64,000 nt of DNA, taken from CAZHTF01 sp964535305 (lineage in GTDB: Bacteria; Planctomycetota; Phycisphaerae; UBA1845; Fen-1342). The notes under the pieces are model-generated. The model was not told where the DNA came from. It saw nothing but the letters and a program-made list of their open reading frames with translations, and ran no database searches. Where the stretch lies: assembly GCA_964535305.1 (NCBI GenBank), contig CAZHTF010000001.1:82933-146932 (forward strand), written 5' to 3'. Shown piece after piece: positions 53,282 to 62,639 of the stretch. How positions within the stretch are numbered: position 1 is the stretch's first letter; every line of letters starts with the position of its first letter. The translations under genes were made by a program, and so were the position numbers.

Positions 53282-54610
53282 ATGTCCACTGCCCATCGCA
53301 ACGCCATATTGTTCCTGCTGCTGTGCGTGAGCGGCGACGCGCGGAGCGCCGCCGCACAATCAAACGCGACGTCGCCTCCCCAGACCGGCAGCGTGATCTT
53401 CATCCATCCCGATGGGACCTCCGCAGCCCATTGGCACGCCGCCAGACTTGCACAAGCCGGCCCGGACGGCGAGCTGAACTGGGACAAGCTGGCCCGCATG
53501 GCGGTTTACACCGGGCACCTGGCAAATTCGCTCTCCTCCAGCTCCAACGGCGGAGCAGTCGCGCATGCCTACGGCGTGAAGCCGCGCTACGACTCGTTCG
53601 GGCTGGTCGATGGCGCGCCGCTTACGTCCGCCAGCGGCAAGTCGCTCACGATCATGGAGGAGGCGGCGCAGCGCGGCCTGTCGATTGGGCTGATCAACAG
53701 CGCCAGCATCACCGACGCCGGCACGGGTGCGTTTCTGGCCCGCGCGCAGAGCCGCAAACCGCATGAGCAGATCGCCGCCCAGATGCTGGCGGCCGGTCCA
53801 GCGGTGCTGCTGGGCGGCGGCGAGCAGTGGTTCTTGCCAGAGACCGCGCAGGGCCGCCACGGCTCGGGTCGTCGAAAGGACGGCCAGAACCTGATCGAAG
53901 CCGCGCGAAAGGCCGGCTACTACATCGTGTACACGGCGGCAGAGCTCGGCAGCGTACCGGCCGGCACGCAGAAACTGCTGGGGCTCTTCGCCGCGGACGA
54001 CACTTTCAATGACGAAGATGAGGAGACGCTGCGCAAACGCGGACTTCCGCCCTATCAACCGAGCGCGCCTACGTTTGACCAGATGCTCTCGGCGGCGCTG
54101 CCGATCCTGGCGGCCAACGGGCGGGGTTTCCTGCTGGTGGCGGAAGAGGAAGGCACCGACAATTTTCCGGGGGCGAACAACGCCTACGGCACGCTCGAAG
54201 CGCTGCGCCGCGCAGACGTCGCCATCGGCGTGGCCCGCGCATTCGTCGAAGCCAATCCGCGAACACTGCTGCTGACGGCCGCCGACAGCAGCGCCGGCGG
54301 AATGGAAGTGCTCGGACTGCCGGACTACTTCGACACGCCCGACAAGCCGCTTCCGAAGCGGCACGATGAGAACGCGCTGCTGGATGGTCGCGATGGAACC
54401 GGCACGCCGCCGTTCCTGGCCGCGGCGGACCGCAGCGGCAAGCGCCTGCCGTTCGGCATCGTCTGGACCGGGGACGACGACGTCGGCGGCGGCGTAATCG
54501 CCCGCGCACACGGGTTCAACGCCGACCTGCTGACGAGCAAAATCGACAACACCGGCATCTACACGCTGATGTATCGCACGTTGTTCGGCACTCCGCCACA
54601 GCCGCGCTGA
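53282..54610 (+). CDS. alkaline-phosphatase-like protein without zinc-binding histidines
   Basis: A 442-residue exported protein, with a signal peptide ending near residue 25. The layout is that of the PhoA family: an FIHPDGTS strand (D44), SSSNGGAVAHAYG where PhoA has DSAASATA (S88 in the nucleophile slot), ITDAGTGAF, EEEGTDNFPGANNA, TAADSSAGGM and IVWTGDDDVGG. In PhoA the last three carry H331, H370 and H412. Here these are G297, S336 and about D400, so all zinc-ligand histidines are gone while the aspartates D44, D293 and D335 stay. It is likely inactive or metal-altered. GAGGGGA lies upstream of the ATG at 53282. Follows lptG after 72 bp. Confidence 0.82.
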   Translation: MSTAHRNAILFLLLCVSGDARSAAAQSNATSPPQTGSVIFIHPDGTSAAHWHAARLAQAGPDGELNWDKLARMAVYTGHLANSLSSSSNGGAVAHAYGVKPRYDSFGLVDGAPLTSASGKSLTIMEEAAQRGLSIGLINSASITDAGTGAFLARAQSRKPHEQIAAQMLAAGPAVLLGGGEQWFLPETAQGRHGSGRRKDGQNLIEAARKAGYYIVYTAAELGSVPAGTQKLLGLFAADDTFNDEDEETLRKRGLPPYQPSAPTFDQMLSAALPILAANGRGFLLVAEEEGTDNFPGANNAYGTLEALRRADVAIGVARAFVEANPRTLLLTAADSSAGGMEVLGLPDYFDTPDKPLPKRHDENALLDGRDGTGTPPFLAAADRSGKRLPFGIVWTGDDDVGGGVIARAHGFNADLLTSKIDNTGIYTLMYRTLFGTPPQPR

Positions 54611-54618
54611 ATCGAAAT

Positions 54619-54642
54619 CGCGCCGCGCGGCCGCGCGGCGCG
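54619..54642. repeat. 24 bp perfect GC palindrome
   Basis: CGCGCCGCGCGG followed by its exact complement, directly after the stop of the alkaline-phosphatase-like gene. A hairpin in RNA, possibly a Rho-independent terminator without a T run, or chance in GC-rich DNA. Confidence 0.4.
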
Positions 54643-54672
54643 GCGTCGGCGTCGCTACGATGCCGCTCCGCG

Positions 54673-56931
54673 ATGTGGGCCAGAGCGCTGCTGCTACTGC
54701 TGGCGGTCGGATTGCCGGGGGTGATGCTTGCACCGGTCTGGCGACTGTCCGGCCTGGGCGCCGACGAAGACGACGTTCTCTACTACCTGCCCGCGCGGAC
54801 ATTCTTCGCCGAGAGCCTCGCCGCCGGTCAGTGGCCGCTGCTGAATCCCTGGAACGGGCTGGGTCGGCCGTTTCTGGCGGACCCGCAGACGGCGCTGTTC
54901 TATCCGCCGACCTGGCTGTTCGCGTTGCTGCCTGCGCGCACGGCCTACGCCGCCAGCCTCTGGCTGCACTACACGCTCGCGCTGCTGGGCATGTATCGGC
55001 TGCTGCGGGTGAACGGCATCGAGCGGCGGGCGGCGCTCTTCGGCGGGATTGCCTTCGCATTCAGCGGGTTTCTGCTGGCGCATCGTGCACACCTGACGAT
55101 TCAGCACGCCGCCGCCTGGACGCCCTGGGTCCTCTGGCGGCTGCAGCGGCTGACGCACGGCTTCAGCGCCGCGCGGCTGACAACCGCGGCGCTGCTGGCG
55201 GCGCTGCAGTGTCACGCCGGGCATGTGCAGATCGCCGCGCTGACGGCCCTCGGCTCGCTCGCGTATCTGGTCGCCTGGCGCGGACGGGCCTTGCCGGCGC
55301 TGCGGGCCTGGCTGGCCGCGTGGCTGGCGTGCGGCGGCTTGTACGCCGTGCAACTTCTGCCCTCGTGGTACTACCTGCAGGAGTGCACGCGGGCCTCGCG
55401 AGCTTTCTGGATGTTCGTTGAGAACAGTTGGAACCCGCTCTCGCTGGTTAGCCTGCTGTTCCCGATGTTTTTCGGTCAGCGCACGCCGAATTTCTTCGCG
55501 CAGGCCTACTGGGGCCCTTCGCACCAATGCGAGCAGTTCGCATATCCCGGGCTGGTGGTGTTGATCCTCGCGCTCGCGACGCTGCGCGGCGCCTGGCGCG
55601 CCGACCCGCTCCGCCGGGCGGCCGTGGCGCTGCTGCTGCTGGGCGGCCTGACCGCGCTCGGACAATTCGGGCCGGTCGCGCCGCTGCTCTACTGCATCCC
55701 GGGGGCGAACATCTTTCGCGTCCCGGCGCGCGCCGTGCTCCTGGTGAATCTGGCGCTGCCGCTGCTCGCGGCCAGCGCCCTGAACGACCTGGGTCCGCGG
55801 CTCTCGCCGCAACGTGCCCGGTTGCGGGCCGCGCTGCTCGGGCTGACGCGCCGCGCCTGGATCTGGCTGGCGGTCGCGGCGGGAATGCTACTGAGCGTGC
55901 TGGCTTTCGCTCCGCTGTTCGACGGCGCGGCGCTGCGGGCCGCGTTTCAACCGACAAATCCGGCGATCGTCATCCCGCTCATCCTGCTGGCGCTCAGCGT
56001 AGCCTGCGTCGCGTTTGTCGCCCGCGGCTGGGACGCTCCGCAGCGGCACTGGCTGCTGACCGTCCTGCTCTGCGGCGATCTGGCGATCATCGGCTGGACG
56101 TTGGATGTGCCCGCGGGGGTGAATTCGGCCGGGCAACTGCTCGAACAGCGCATCCCAAGCTGGGCGCGGTGCGTCGCTGACTCCGGCGAGCGACTGTGGG
56201 TGGTCGCGGATACCGCGGGCGTGTATCGCAATCCGGTCGGCAAGCTGGCGGCGAATACAAACGCGCTGGCGCGGATTGCCGCACTGACCGATTACGGCCC
56301 GTTGCAGCCGCAGCGGCTCGACCACATGTTCGCGTTCAAGCCCTGGGGTGTGAGCGAGCGGGCCGCGGAGCTGCTGAAAGATCCGCTGTGGATGCAGTGG
56401 TTGCGCGTCGGCTGGGTGTTGCTGTGCGACGAGGCGCTGCCAGCGCCGGCCGACTGCGAGCTGATCGAACGCACGCCCGAGGGCTTTCGCCTGCTGCGCA
56501 ACCGCATCACGCTCGCTCCGGCGTTTGTGCCGCCCGCCGACACCCCCGCCGCCGTGCACGTCTCTCAAATCGCGCCGCACCGCTGGACGATCGTGGTCGA
56601 CTGCAGCCGACCGGCCGGCACGACACCGGCGCGCAGCGCTGCGGCTCCGCGGCGGCTGGTGGTCTCGACGCTGCTGCTGCGCGGCTGGCGGGCGGAAGTC
56701 GACGGGCGCGAAGTCGCGCTGCACCCGGCATACGGCGCGCTGCTTTCAGTCGAGTTCGACGCGTCCAAAAAAACGCCAACACGCGTCGAGCTTGCGTATC
56801 AGCCGCCAGGACTGTGGGCCGGCGCGGCGATCAGCCTGACGACGCTCACGTTGCTGCTGCTGGGGTGCCTCTTTCTGCGGGGCGCCGCGGCGGCTGCGGT
56901 TCGGGACTTGGACGCGCCGCGCGCGGAGTAG
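54673..56931 (+). CDS. YfhO-like multi-pass membrane protein
   Basis: A 752-residue membrane protein. It starts with a membrane helix, then a loop ADEDDVLYYLPARTFFAESL, then NPWNGLGRPFLADPQTALFYPP, the signature of YfhO-type GT-C proteins. At least ten further hydrophobic segments follow, then an extracytoplasmic beta-rich domain (about residues 600-720) and a final helix (LTTLTLLLLGCLFL). This family is thought to glycosylate wall or lipid components. The ATG at 54673 is used; another at 54660 is out of frame. Substrate unknown. It follows the 24 bp palindrome. Confidence 0.82.
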   Translation: MWARALLLLLAVGLPGVMLAPVWRLSGLGADEDDVLYYLPARTFFAESLAAGQWPLLNPWNGLGRPFLADPQTALFYPPTWLFALLPARTAYAASLWLHYTLALLGMYRLLRVNGIERRAALFGGIAFAFSGFLLAHRAHLTIQHAAAWTPWVLWRLQRLTHGFSAARLTTAALLAALQCHAGHVQIAALTALGSLAYLVAWRGRALPALRAWLAAWLACGGLYAVQLLPSWYYLQECTRASRAFWMFVENSWNPLSLVSLLFPMFFGQRTPNFFAQAYWGPSHQCEQFAYPGLVVLILALATLRGAWRADPLRRAAVALLLLGGLTALGQFGPVAPLLYCIPGANIFRVPARAVLLVNLALPLLAASALNDLGPRLSPQRARLRAALLGLTRRAWIWLAVAAGMLLSVLAFAPLFDGAALRAAFQPTNPAIVIPLILLALSVACVAFVARGWDAPQRHWLLTVLLCGDLAIIGWTLDVPAGVNSAGQLLEQRIPSWARCVADSGERLWVVADTAGVYRNPVGKLAANTNALARIAALTDYGPLQPQRLDHMFAFKPWGVSERAAELLKDPLWMQWLRVGWVLLCDEALPAPADCELIERTPEGFRLLRNRITLAPAFVPPADTPAAVHVSQIAPHRWTIVVDCSRPAGTTPARSAAAPRRLVVSTLLLRGWRAEVDGREVALHPAYGALLSVEFDASKKTPTRVELAYQPPGLWAGAAISLTTLTLLLLGCLFLRGAAAAAVRDLDAPRAE

Positions 56932-56941
56932 CAAACGCACT

Positions 56942-57676
56942 CTATGCCGCCGGCCAGCGGAGCTGGAATGTGCAGCCCGGTCCGTCGTTCTGCAGCGCCT
57001 GGATCGACGCGCCGTGCGTGCGCGCGATCGTGCGGCAGACATTCAGCCCCAGGCCGACGGCCTGCCAATCCGTGGCTTGCCCGTCGGACTCGGCGGTCAG
57101 AAACGGATTGATCACGCCGTCGAGCCGCTCGGCGTCGATGCCCTTGCCGTTGTCGCGCACGTCGATGATGACCTGGTCGCCATCGCGGCGGGCCCGCAGG
57201 GCCAGCCGGCCGCCGCGGTCCTTCATCGCATTCCGCGCGTTGATCAGCAGGTTCAGCAGCAATTGCTCGGCCAGCAGGCTCGAGGCCTTGATCTTGCAAT
57301 CGTCGGGAATCTCGACGATCAACTCGATGCCGTCGCGCTCAAACGGCCGAGCCGCGGTCTCGATCGCGTCATGCACAACGGCCCGCAGCGGGCAGGCGAT
57401 CATCGGGGGTGTCACACCGCGGGCCAGGTCGAGCAGATGCTGCGCGATGCGCGTGGCCCGCTGGGTCTGCTGCACCGTTCGTTCGAGCGCCTTGCGGGTA
57501 TATGCCGGGTCATCGTGCGCGAGCGCATCTTGCGCACGCGCCAGCACGGGCGTCATCAGGTTGTTGAATTCGTGCGAGATCATCGCGGCCATGTTTCCCA
57601 GCAGGGCCAGACGATGGTGCGCCAGCAACTCGCGTTCAAGCCGCTGGATCGACGCTTCGACGCCTTGCGCGCTCAT
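56942..57676 (-). CDS. soluble sensor histidine kinase
   Basis: A 244-residue HATPase histidine kinase without membrane segment or obvious sensor domain. ISHEFNN holds the phosphoryl-accepting histidine (H35). NLLINARNAM is the N box, RDNGKGID the G1 box and VGLGLNVC the G2 box. The ATG at 57676 has GGAG nine bases before it; a longer frame upstream is unlikely. No response regulator is adjacent, so its partner is encoded elsewhere. It converges with the YfhO-like gene, and 217 bp separate it from gpsA. Confidence 0.88.
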   Translation of the reverse strand: MSAQGVEASIQRLERELLAHHRLALLGNMAAMISHEFNNLMTPVLARAQDALAHDDPAYTRKALERTVQQTQRATRIAQHLLDLARGVTPPMIACPLRAVVHDAIETAARPFERDGIELIVEIPDDCKIKASSLLAEQLLLNLLINARNAMKDRGGRLALRARRDGDQVIIDVRDNGKGIDAERLDGVINPFLTAESDGQATDWQAVGLGLNVCRTIARTHGASIQALQNDGPGCTFQLRWPAA

Positions 57677-57893
57677 GGGTGGCTCCGTAGCGCTCCTGGC
57701 TGCGACGCCGTCAGCAGGCCATCCACGTCGCGCGCCACGCAAGTCAGCGGCGTCAGTCCGCCGCGCGACGTAGGCGAAAATTCAGAGCCCGAACCACGGT
57801 GCGGACCGAGCGGTGCGCTCAAAGAAGGTCAGCGCCGTGCACTGCACGTACTGTATCGGGGAATCAGGGGTAGTCAATCGCAACTAATTGTCG

Positions 57894-58895
57894 CTAACAG
57901 ACTTCCTCGCCTTTCAAAGGTCGGTTCATCAGCTCCGAAATCGCTTCCAGCGCGTTTTTTCGCTCGAAGACGACCGTGTAGACCGATTGCGTGATCGGCA
58001 TGTCGACCCCGTAGCGCTGCGCCAGCGCGAGCACCGCCCGCGCGGTCGGAATGCCCTCAATGACCGAGCGACTCTCTCGCAGCACGGTCTCGACCGGGAC
58101 CCCGCTGCCGATGCGCTCGCCCGCGCTGCGGTTGCGCCCGTGCGGCGAGACGCAGGTGGTGATCAGGTCGCCCACGCCGGCCAGACCGGCAAACGTAGCG
58201 GGCCGGGCGCCCATGGCGATCCCGAGGCGCGTGATTTCCACCAGCCCGCGCGTCAGCAGCGCCGCCTTGGCGTTGTCGCCGGCGTGCAAGCCGTCGAGAA
58301 TGCCCGCGGCCAGTGCGATCACATTCTTCAACGCGCCGGCCAGCTCCACGCCCGCCATGTCTGGATTGGTGTAGACCCGGAACCACGAGGCGGTCAGCGC
58401 GGTCTGCACCAGCTTGGCCACCGCGAGCGAGTCGCTAGCGGTCACCACTGTCGCGGGCAGGCAGCGGGCCACTTCCGCCGCGATGCACGGACCCGAAAGC
58501 ACCGCCAGCGGGTTGCCATCCAGCCAGCGCGCAATCAGCTCGCTCGGCCGACGCAGCGTGGCGGCGTCGATACCTTTGGTGACGCTGCAGATCGGGACAT
58601 CCGCTGGCGTAACTGGCGCGAGCGACTCCCAGGTGGCCGAAAGATACTGGCACGGGACAGCCGAGATGATCAACTCGGCATTGTCCATTGCGGCCCGGGC
58701 GTCGGCCGTCGGGACGATCCGCTGCGGAAGCCGCACGCCCGGCAGATACGCGCGGTTCTCGCGCGTGGTCAGCAGCTCGGCGGCCCGCTCCGGCCGGCGC
58801 ATCAACAAGGCCACATGTATGTCATTGGAGGCCAGGACCAGCGCGGTGACCGTCGCCATCGCGCCGCCGCCGATCACCGTGACTTTCGTGAGCAT
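57894..58895 (-). CDS. gpsA: NAD(P)-dependent glycerol-3-phosphate dehydrogenase
   Basis: Reduces dihydroxyacetone phosphate to glycerol-3-phosphate for phospholipid synthesis. The 333-residue product has the NAD-binding loop VTVIGGGAMATV, SVTKGID, LSGPCIAAEVA and the catalytic lysine in ELAGALKNVIALAAGI. AGVGDLITTC is a further family motif, and NRPLKGEE closes the protein. It starts 9 bp after the addA stop and may be co-transcribed. Identification is sure. Confidence 0.95.
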   Translation of the reverse strand: MLTKVTVIGGGAMATVTALVLASNDIHVALLMRRPERAAELLTTRENRAYLPGVRLPQRIVPTADARAAMDNAELIISAVPCQYLSATWESLAPVTPADVPICSVTKGIDAATLRRPSELIARWLDGNPLAVLSGPCIAAEVARCLPATVVTASDSLAVAKLVQTALTASWFRVYTNPDMAGVELAGALKNVIALAAGILDGLHAGDNAKAALLTRGLVEITRLGIAMGARPATFAGLAGVGDLITTCVSPHGRNRSAGERIGSGVPVETVLRESRSVIEGIPTARAVLALAQRYGVDMPITQSVYTVVFERKNALEAISELMNRPLKGEEVC

Positions 58896-58904
58896 GCCTA
58901 GCGC

Positions 58905-61900
58905 CTAAATATACTCGCTGACGCCAATCGGCAGCACCGCAGGCTGCGGCCCGGCCTCGAACAGCTCGAGCTGCCGGCCCAGCGCGCCCAAAGCGCGGCG
59001 CGGGACATCCAGCACGCGCCGGCTGATCAAAAACACCAGGTGCGCCTTGTGCACCGGCTTGCCCAGAATTTGCTCGATCGCCAAGACGTACAGCCGCACT
59101 TGCTCGCCGTAGAGCCGCAGCCGCTCGCCCGCGGCGGGCGTTGCGAAATCCAGGTCATCCGTCTTGTAATCGACCAGCACCAGTCCCGCCGGCGTGTGCG
59201 CCAGGCAATCGACGACGCCGCGGAGCAACTGATACTCGCCGCCTTCGCGCTGCAGCGCCACCACAAAGGGTGTTTCGCGCTCCAAGCGATCCGCCGAATC
59301 GGCCAGCAGCTTGCCAAGTGGCTGCCCGCCGAGCCAGAGCAGCTCGGCGATCGGCAGCAACGCGGCCTCGGCGGCGCTCAGCCGCTGTGCCGCGCGCAGC
59401 CGCTCGATCTGCTGGCGCAGCTCGCGCTCGCCGCGCAAACAGCTCGGCTCGGCGAATTCGAGGAATCGATGCACGGCGCGGCCCAACTCGAGTCCTCCGC
59501 GGGTGGCGGCCTGCACAAAACGTGGCCGACCGAGCCCGTGCCAGCGATCGCCGGCACTCAGATCATGCAGGCGCGCGTGCGTGGCGTCCGCGGTGTCGGC
59601 GCTCTGCGGCGCGGCGGCGCCGAGCCGTTCCTTCAGCCGACTGACGGAAACGACCGCTTCGGTGCGCGTCGAGCTGGGCGGCCGGGTGCGAATGCTGCGC
59701 AGCGCCGCCGCCACCCAGGCGTCATCGCCGGGCTGCGGCGGCGTAGACACACCCGCCGGCGCTGGCTGCGGCGATTCGAGCGCAGCTTGCACCAGGCGCG
59801 GCGCGCTGCGGCGCGGCGCATCGCCGGCGCTTGCTGGCGCGTGCGTCGTGACAACGCTCGCGACGTCACCTAGCGCGCCGCACGCCGCCGCCGACATCAC
59901 CCATTCCAGCACACTCGCCGCACTGAGACGCGAAAGCAGCGGCGGCTTGTCGCCGACGGAGTATTGTTCGCGGAGCGACTCCCACGCGCCGCGATTGCAG
60001 TGTCCCAGCACGATCAGCCGTTCGCGCGCCCGCGTCGCCGCCACGTACAACAGCCGCAGCTCCTCTTCGACATCGCGGGCCCGCTGGGATTGCACCAACG
60101 CGGCGTAACCCGGCGTAACCAGCTCGCCGCGCGACTCGAAATCCGCTAGCTTCACGCCCAGCCCGCAGGCTTCATCGCACAGCAGCGCCGCGCGGATCGG
60201 GCGCCGCAGTGCCGCACCCGTCTGCGCCAGAAACACAATCGGGAACTCCAGCCCTTTGGCCGCGTGAATCGTCATCACGCGCACCTGGTCGGCCGCCGCG
60301 CCGGGCGCCGCGGTGGCGGCGGCGGAATGCCGCTCGAGCGCGTCGAGGTACTCCACCAGCTCCGCGACGCCCGCGTGCGATCGGTCGGCGAAATCGGTAA
60401 CGATCTGCATGAAGGCCTCGATCAGCCCGACGCGATACTCCGCGCCCGGCAGCGCCGCCGCCACGTGCGTCAGCGCCGTCTCCCGCAGAATCTGCCGCAA
60501 AAGCCCGCACAAATCGCCTTGACGCGCTTGCTCGGCCCAGCGCGTCAGCGCCTGCAGCGCCACGACGACCCGCTGGCCCAGGGGCGATTGCGCAGCGAGC
60601 CGCGCGAAGCGCGGTACCGCCCGGTGAAAGGGGCCCGCCGGGGAAAGCGCGCGAATCTGCAGCAGCTCGGCCTCATCCAGGCCGACGGCCGGCCCGCGCA
60701 GATAAGCGGCCAGCGCCAGGTCCTGCTGACGGTTCACGATCAACGTCAGAATGTTGCGGACGTCCCGGACTTCCAGCGAATCCAGCGGCGAATCGCGGCC
60801 GCTCGCCACGCACGGGATCCCACACTGCCGCAGGGTCGCCGTGAGCAGTGCCGCGTTTCGCCAGGCGGAGCGCAGCAGGATCACGATGTCGCCTGGTCGC
60901 AAGGGTCGCAGCGTTGCGGCGCCGTCGTCGCCGCGCGCGGGCACCTGCGTGCTGCTGCTGAGCATCTCATGGATCAGCGTCGCGATCAGGCGACCCTCGC
61001 GCTCGACTTCCTCGAGCGGGATCGTGTCCTCCTCCGCCTCGGTCCGCTGCGAACCGTGCCGCTCGATCGCGTGCACGCACAGGCGCGGCGCGCTGTCCAG
61101 CGTCGGGTTGGGGCATTCGGACCGCCGTGGCTGCAGCCACTCCTCGCGGTCGTAGCCCGTGCCGCCCAGGGCCGGGTCAAACAGCGCCGCGAACAGGCCA
61201 TTCAGCGGCTCGAGCAGTTGCGCGTGGCTGCGGAAATTGTCGCTGAGCCGTAGCACGCGTCCGCGGCGCGCGTCTGCCGCGAGCTGCGCCTGCAGCGCGC
61301 TGAACAATTTCGGCTCGGCCCGGCGAAAGCCGTAGATGCTCTGCTTGATGTCGCCGACGAGGAAGCGATTGGGCGCGCCGCGCTGCGCCCTTGAAGCCAG
61401 CCGCACCAGCTCGGCCTGCACCGGGCTGGTGTCCTGAAACTCATCGACCAGAATGTGTGCATAGCGCTGCTGAAGCTGCACCGCGATCGGCGTTTCGACG
61501 CGCTCGCCGCCGTCCTGCGGCGTGCCCAGCAGATCCAGGGCAAAACGCAGCACATCGGCGAATTCGTAGACATTGCGGCGGCGCTTCAGGCCGCGCAGCC
61601 GCTCATCAAACTCCTGCTCCAGCGCCAGGATGGTCCGCAGGTAATCGCTGGAAGCTGCGACGCGCTCGCAGGCCCGCTCGACTTCGCGCGGCTCGAGCAG
61701 TTTCAACAGTCGCGCCACCCAGCGTGAGCGGACCTGCGCGGCCAGTCCCTTGTCGCCGCTACGAGCCTTCTCCAGCTTCGACAGTTCGCCGCGCATCTGG
61801 ACGGCGAGCGGCAAGACGCTCGCCGCGCCGCGCTGCGCGTCCGCAAGCGGTGCCGCGTCCGCCAAATCGCTGAGTTGCGGCTCAAACCGCCCCAGGATTT

Positions 61901-62639
61901 CGGCGTATGCGCGGATCCGCTCGTCCGCGGAATTCAGCAGCGCCAATTGTGCGCGTTGAAAGCTGCACTCGCGCGCCAACGCGCTGGCAATGCTGCGCTG
62001 CGCCGCGGCCTGCAGCTCCGGCAGCGGACGCTGCAGCGCCGCGCGCTGCCGCTCGAACCACGCCTGCGGGTTCAGCAAATGCTCGCGCTGCGCGTTGAGC
62101 AGCTCGACCGCCTCGCGCATCCGCTGATCATCAGGCCAGATGCTGCGCGCCAGCCAGGCCCGCGCCGCGACAGCGGCGGGAGCGTCCGCTTCGTACACCC
62201 ACTCGAACAGCTCGCTCAGCACTTCCTGCCGCAGCAGCGCCGCGTCCGCTTCATTCAGCAGCGTAAAGCCCGGATCGACGCCCAGAGCGTCATAGTGCGC
62301 CCGCACCAGCCGGCCGCACCAGGCGTCAATCGTGCCAATCTCGGCCAGGTCCACCAGCGCGATCTGACGTTGCAGCCGCCGGCGCTCGCCCGAATCGCCG
62401 CAGGCGTTCAATCGCGTCCACAGTCCGCGCACGATCCGCTCGCGCATCTCGGCTGCCGCGGCCCGCGTGAATGTCACCACCAGCAGTTCTTCGACGCTGC
62501 AACGCTGCGGCGCGTCGCAGATCAGCCGCACACAGCGCTGGCTGAGCACGTGCGTCTTGCCCGAGCCGGCCGAGGCTGCCAGCAGCAGCTCGCCGTGCGC
62601 GTGCTCGATCGCCTGCTGCTGCGCTTGCGTCGGCGTCAT
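58905..62639 (-). CDS. addA: AddA helicase-nuclease subunit
   Basis: A 1244-residue UvrD/RecB-like subunit of AddAB, which processes double-strand breaks for recombination. Walker A AASAGSGKTH (21-30), the UvrD motifs FQDTSPVQAELV, VGDIKQSIYGFR and LRLSDNFRS, and MTIHAAKGLEFPIVFL follow in order. A C-terminal PD-(D/E)XK nuclease domain reads GVVDCLAHTPAGLVLVDYKT. The start ATG overlaps the addB stop (ATGA), so the pair is translationally coupled. gpsA follows. Confidence 0.95.
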   Translation of the reverse strand: MTPTQAQQQAIEHAHGELLLAASAGSGKTHVLSQRCVRLICDAPQRCSVEELLVVTFTRAAAAEMRERIVRGLWTRLNACGDSGERRRLQRQIALVDLAEIGTIDAWCGRLVRAHYDALGVDPGFTLLNEADAALLRQEVLSELFEWVYEADAPAAVAARAWLARSIWPDDQRMREAVELLNAQREHLLNPQAWFERQRAALQRPLPELQAAAQRSIASALARECSFQRAQLALLNSADERIRAYAEILGRFEPQLSDLADAAPLADAQRGAASVLPLAVQMRGELSKLEKARSGDKGLAAQVRSRWVARLLKLLEPREVERACERVAASSDYLRTILALEQEFDERLRGLKRRRNVYEFADVLRFALDLLGTPQDGGERVETPIAVQLQQRYAHILVDEFQDTSPVQAELVRLASRAQRGAPNRFLVGDIKQSIYGFRRAEPKLFSALQAQLAADARRGRVLRLSDNFRSHAQLLEPLNGLFAALFDPALGGTGYDREEWLQPRRSECPNPTLDSAPRLCVHAIERHGSQRTEAEEDTIPLEEVEREGRLIATLIHEMLSSSTQVPARGDDGAATLRPLRPGDIVILLRSAWRNAALLTATLRQCGIPCVASGRDSPLDSLEVRDVRNILTLIVNRQQDLALAAYLRGPAVGLDEAELLQIRALSPAGPFHRAVPRFARLAAQSPLGQRVVVALQALTRWAEQARQGDLCGLLRQILRETALTHVAAALPGAEYRVGLIEAFMQIVTDFADRSHAGVAELVEYLDALERHSAAATAAPGAAADQVRVMTIHAAKGLEFPIVFLAQTGAALRRPIRAALLCDEACGLGVKLADFESRGELVTPGYAALVQSQRARDVEEELRLLYVAATRARERLIVLGHCNRGAWESLREQYSVGDKPPLLSRLSAASVLEWVMSAAACGALGDVASVVTTHAPASAGDAPRRSAPRLVQAALESPQPAPAGVSTPPQPGDDAWVAAALRSIRTRPPSSTRTEAVVSVSRLKERLGAAAPQSADTADATHARLHDLSAGDRWHGLGRPRFVQAATRGGLELGRAVHRFLEFAEPSCLRGERELRQQIERLRAAQRLSAAEAALLPIAELLWLGGQPLGKLLADSADRLERETPFVVALQREGGEYQLLRGVVDCLAHTPAGLVLVDYKTDDLDFATPAAGERLRLYGEQVRLYVLAIEQILGKPVHKAHLVFLISRRVLDVPRRALGALGRQLELFEAGPQPAVLPIGVSEYI

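Noticed and set aside
53360..55060. 566-residue minus-strand open frame
   Set aside because: Antisense to the alkaline-phosphatase-like and YfhO-like genes; Arg/Ala-rich and without domains.
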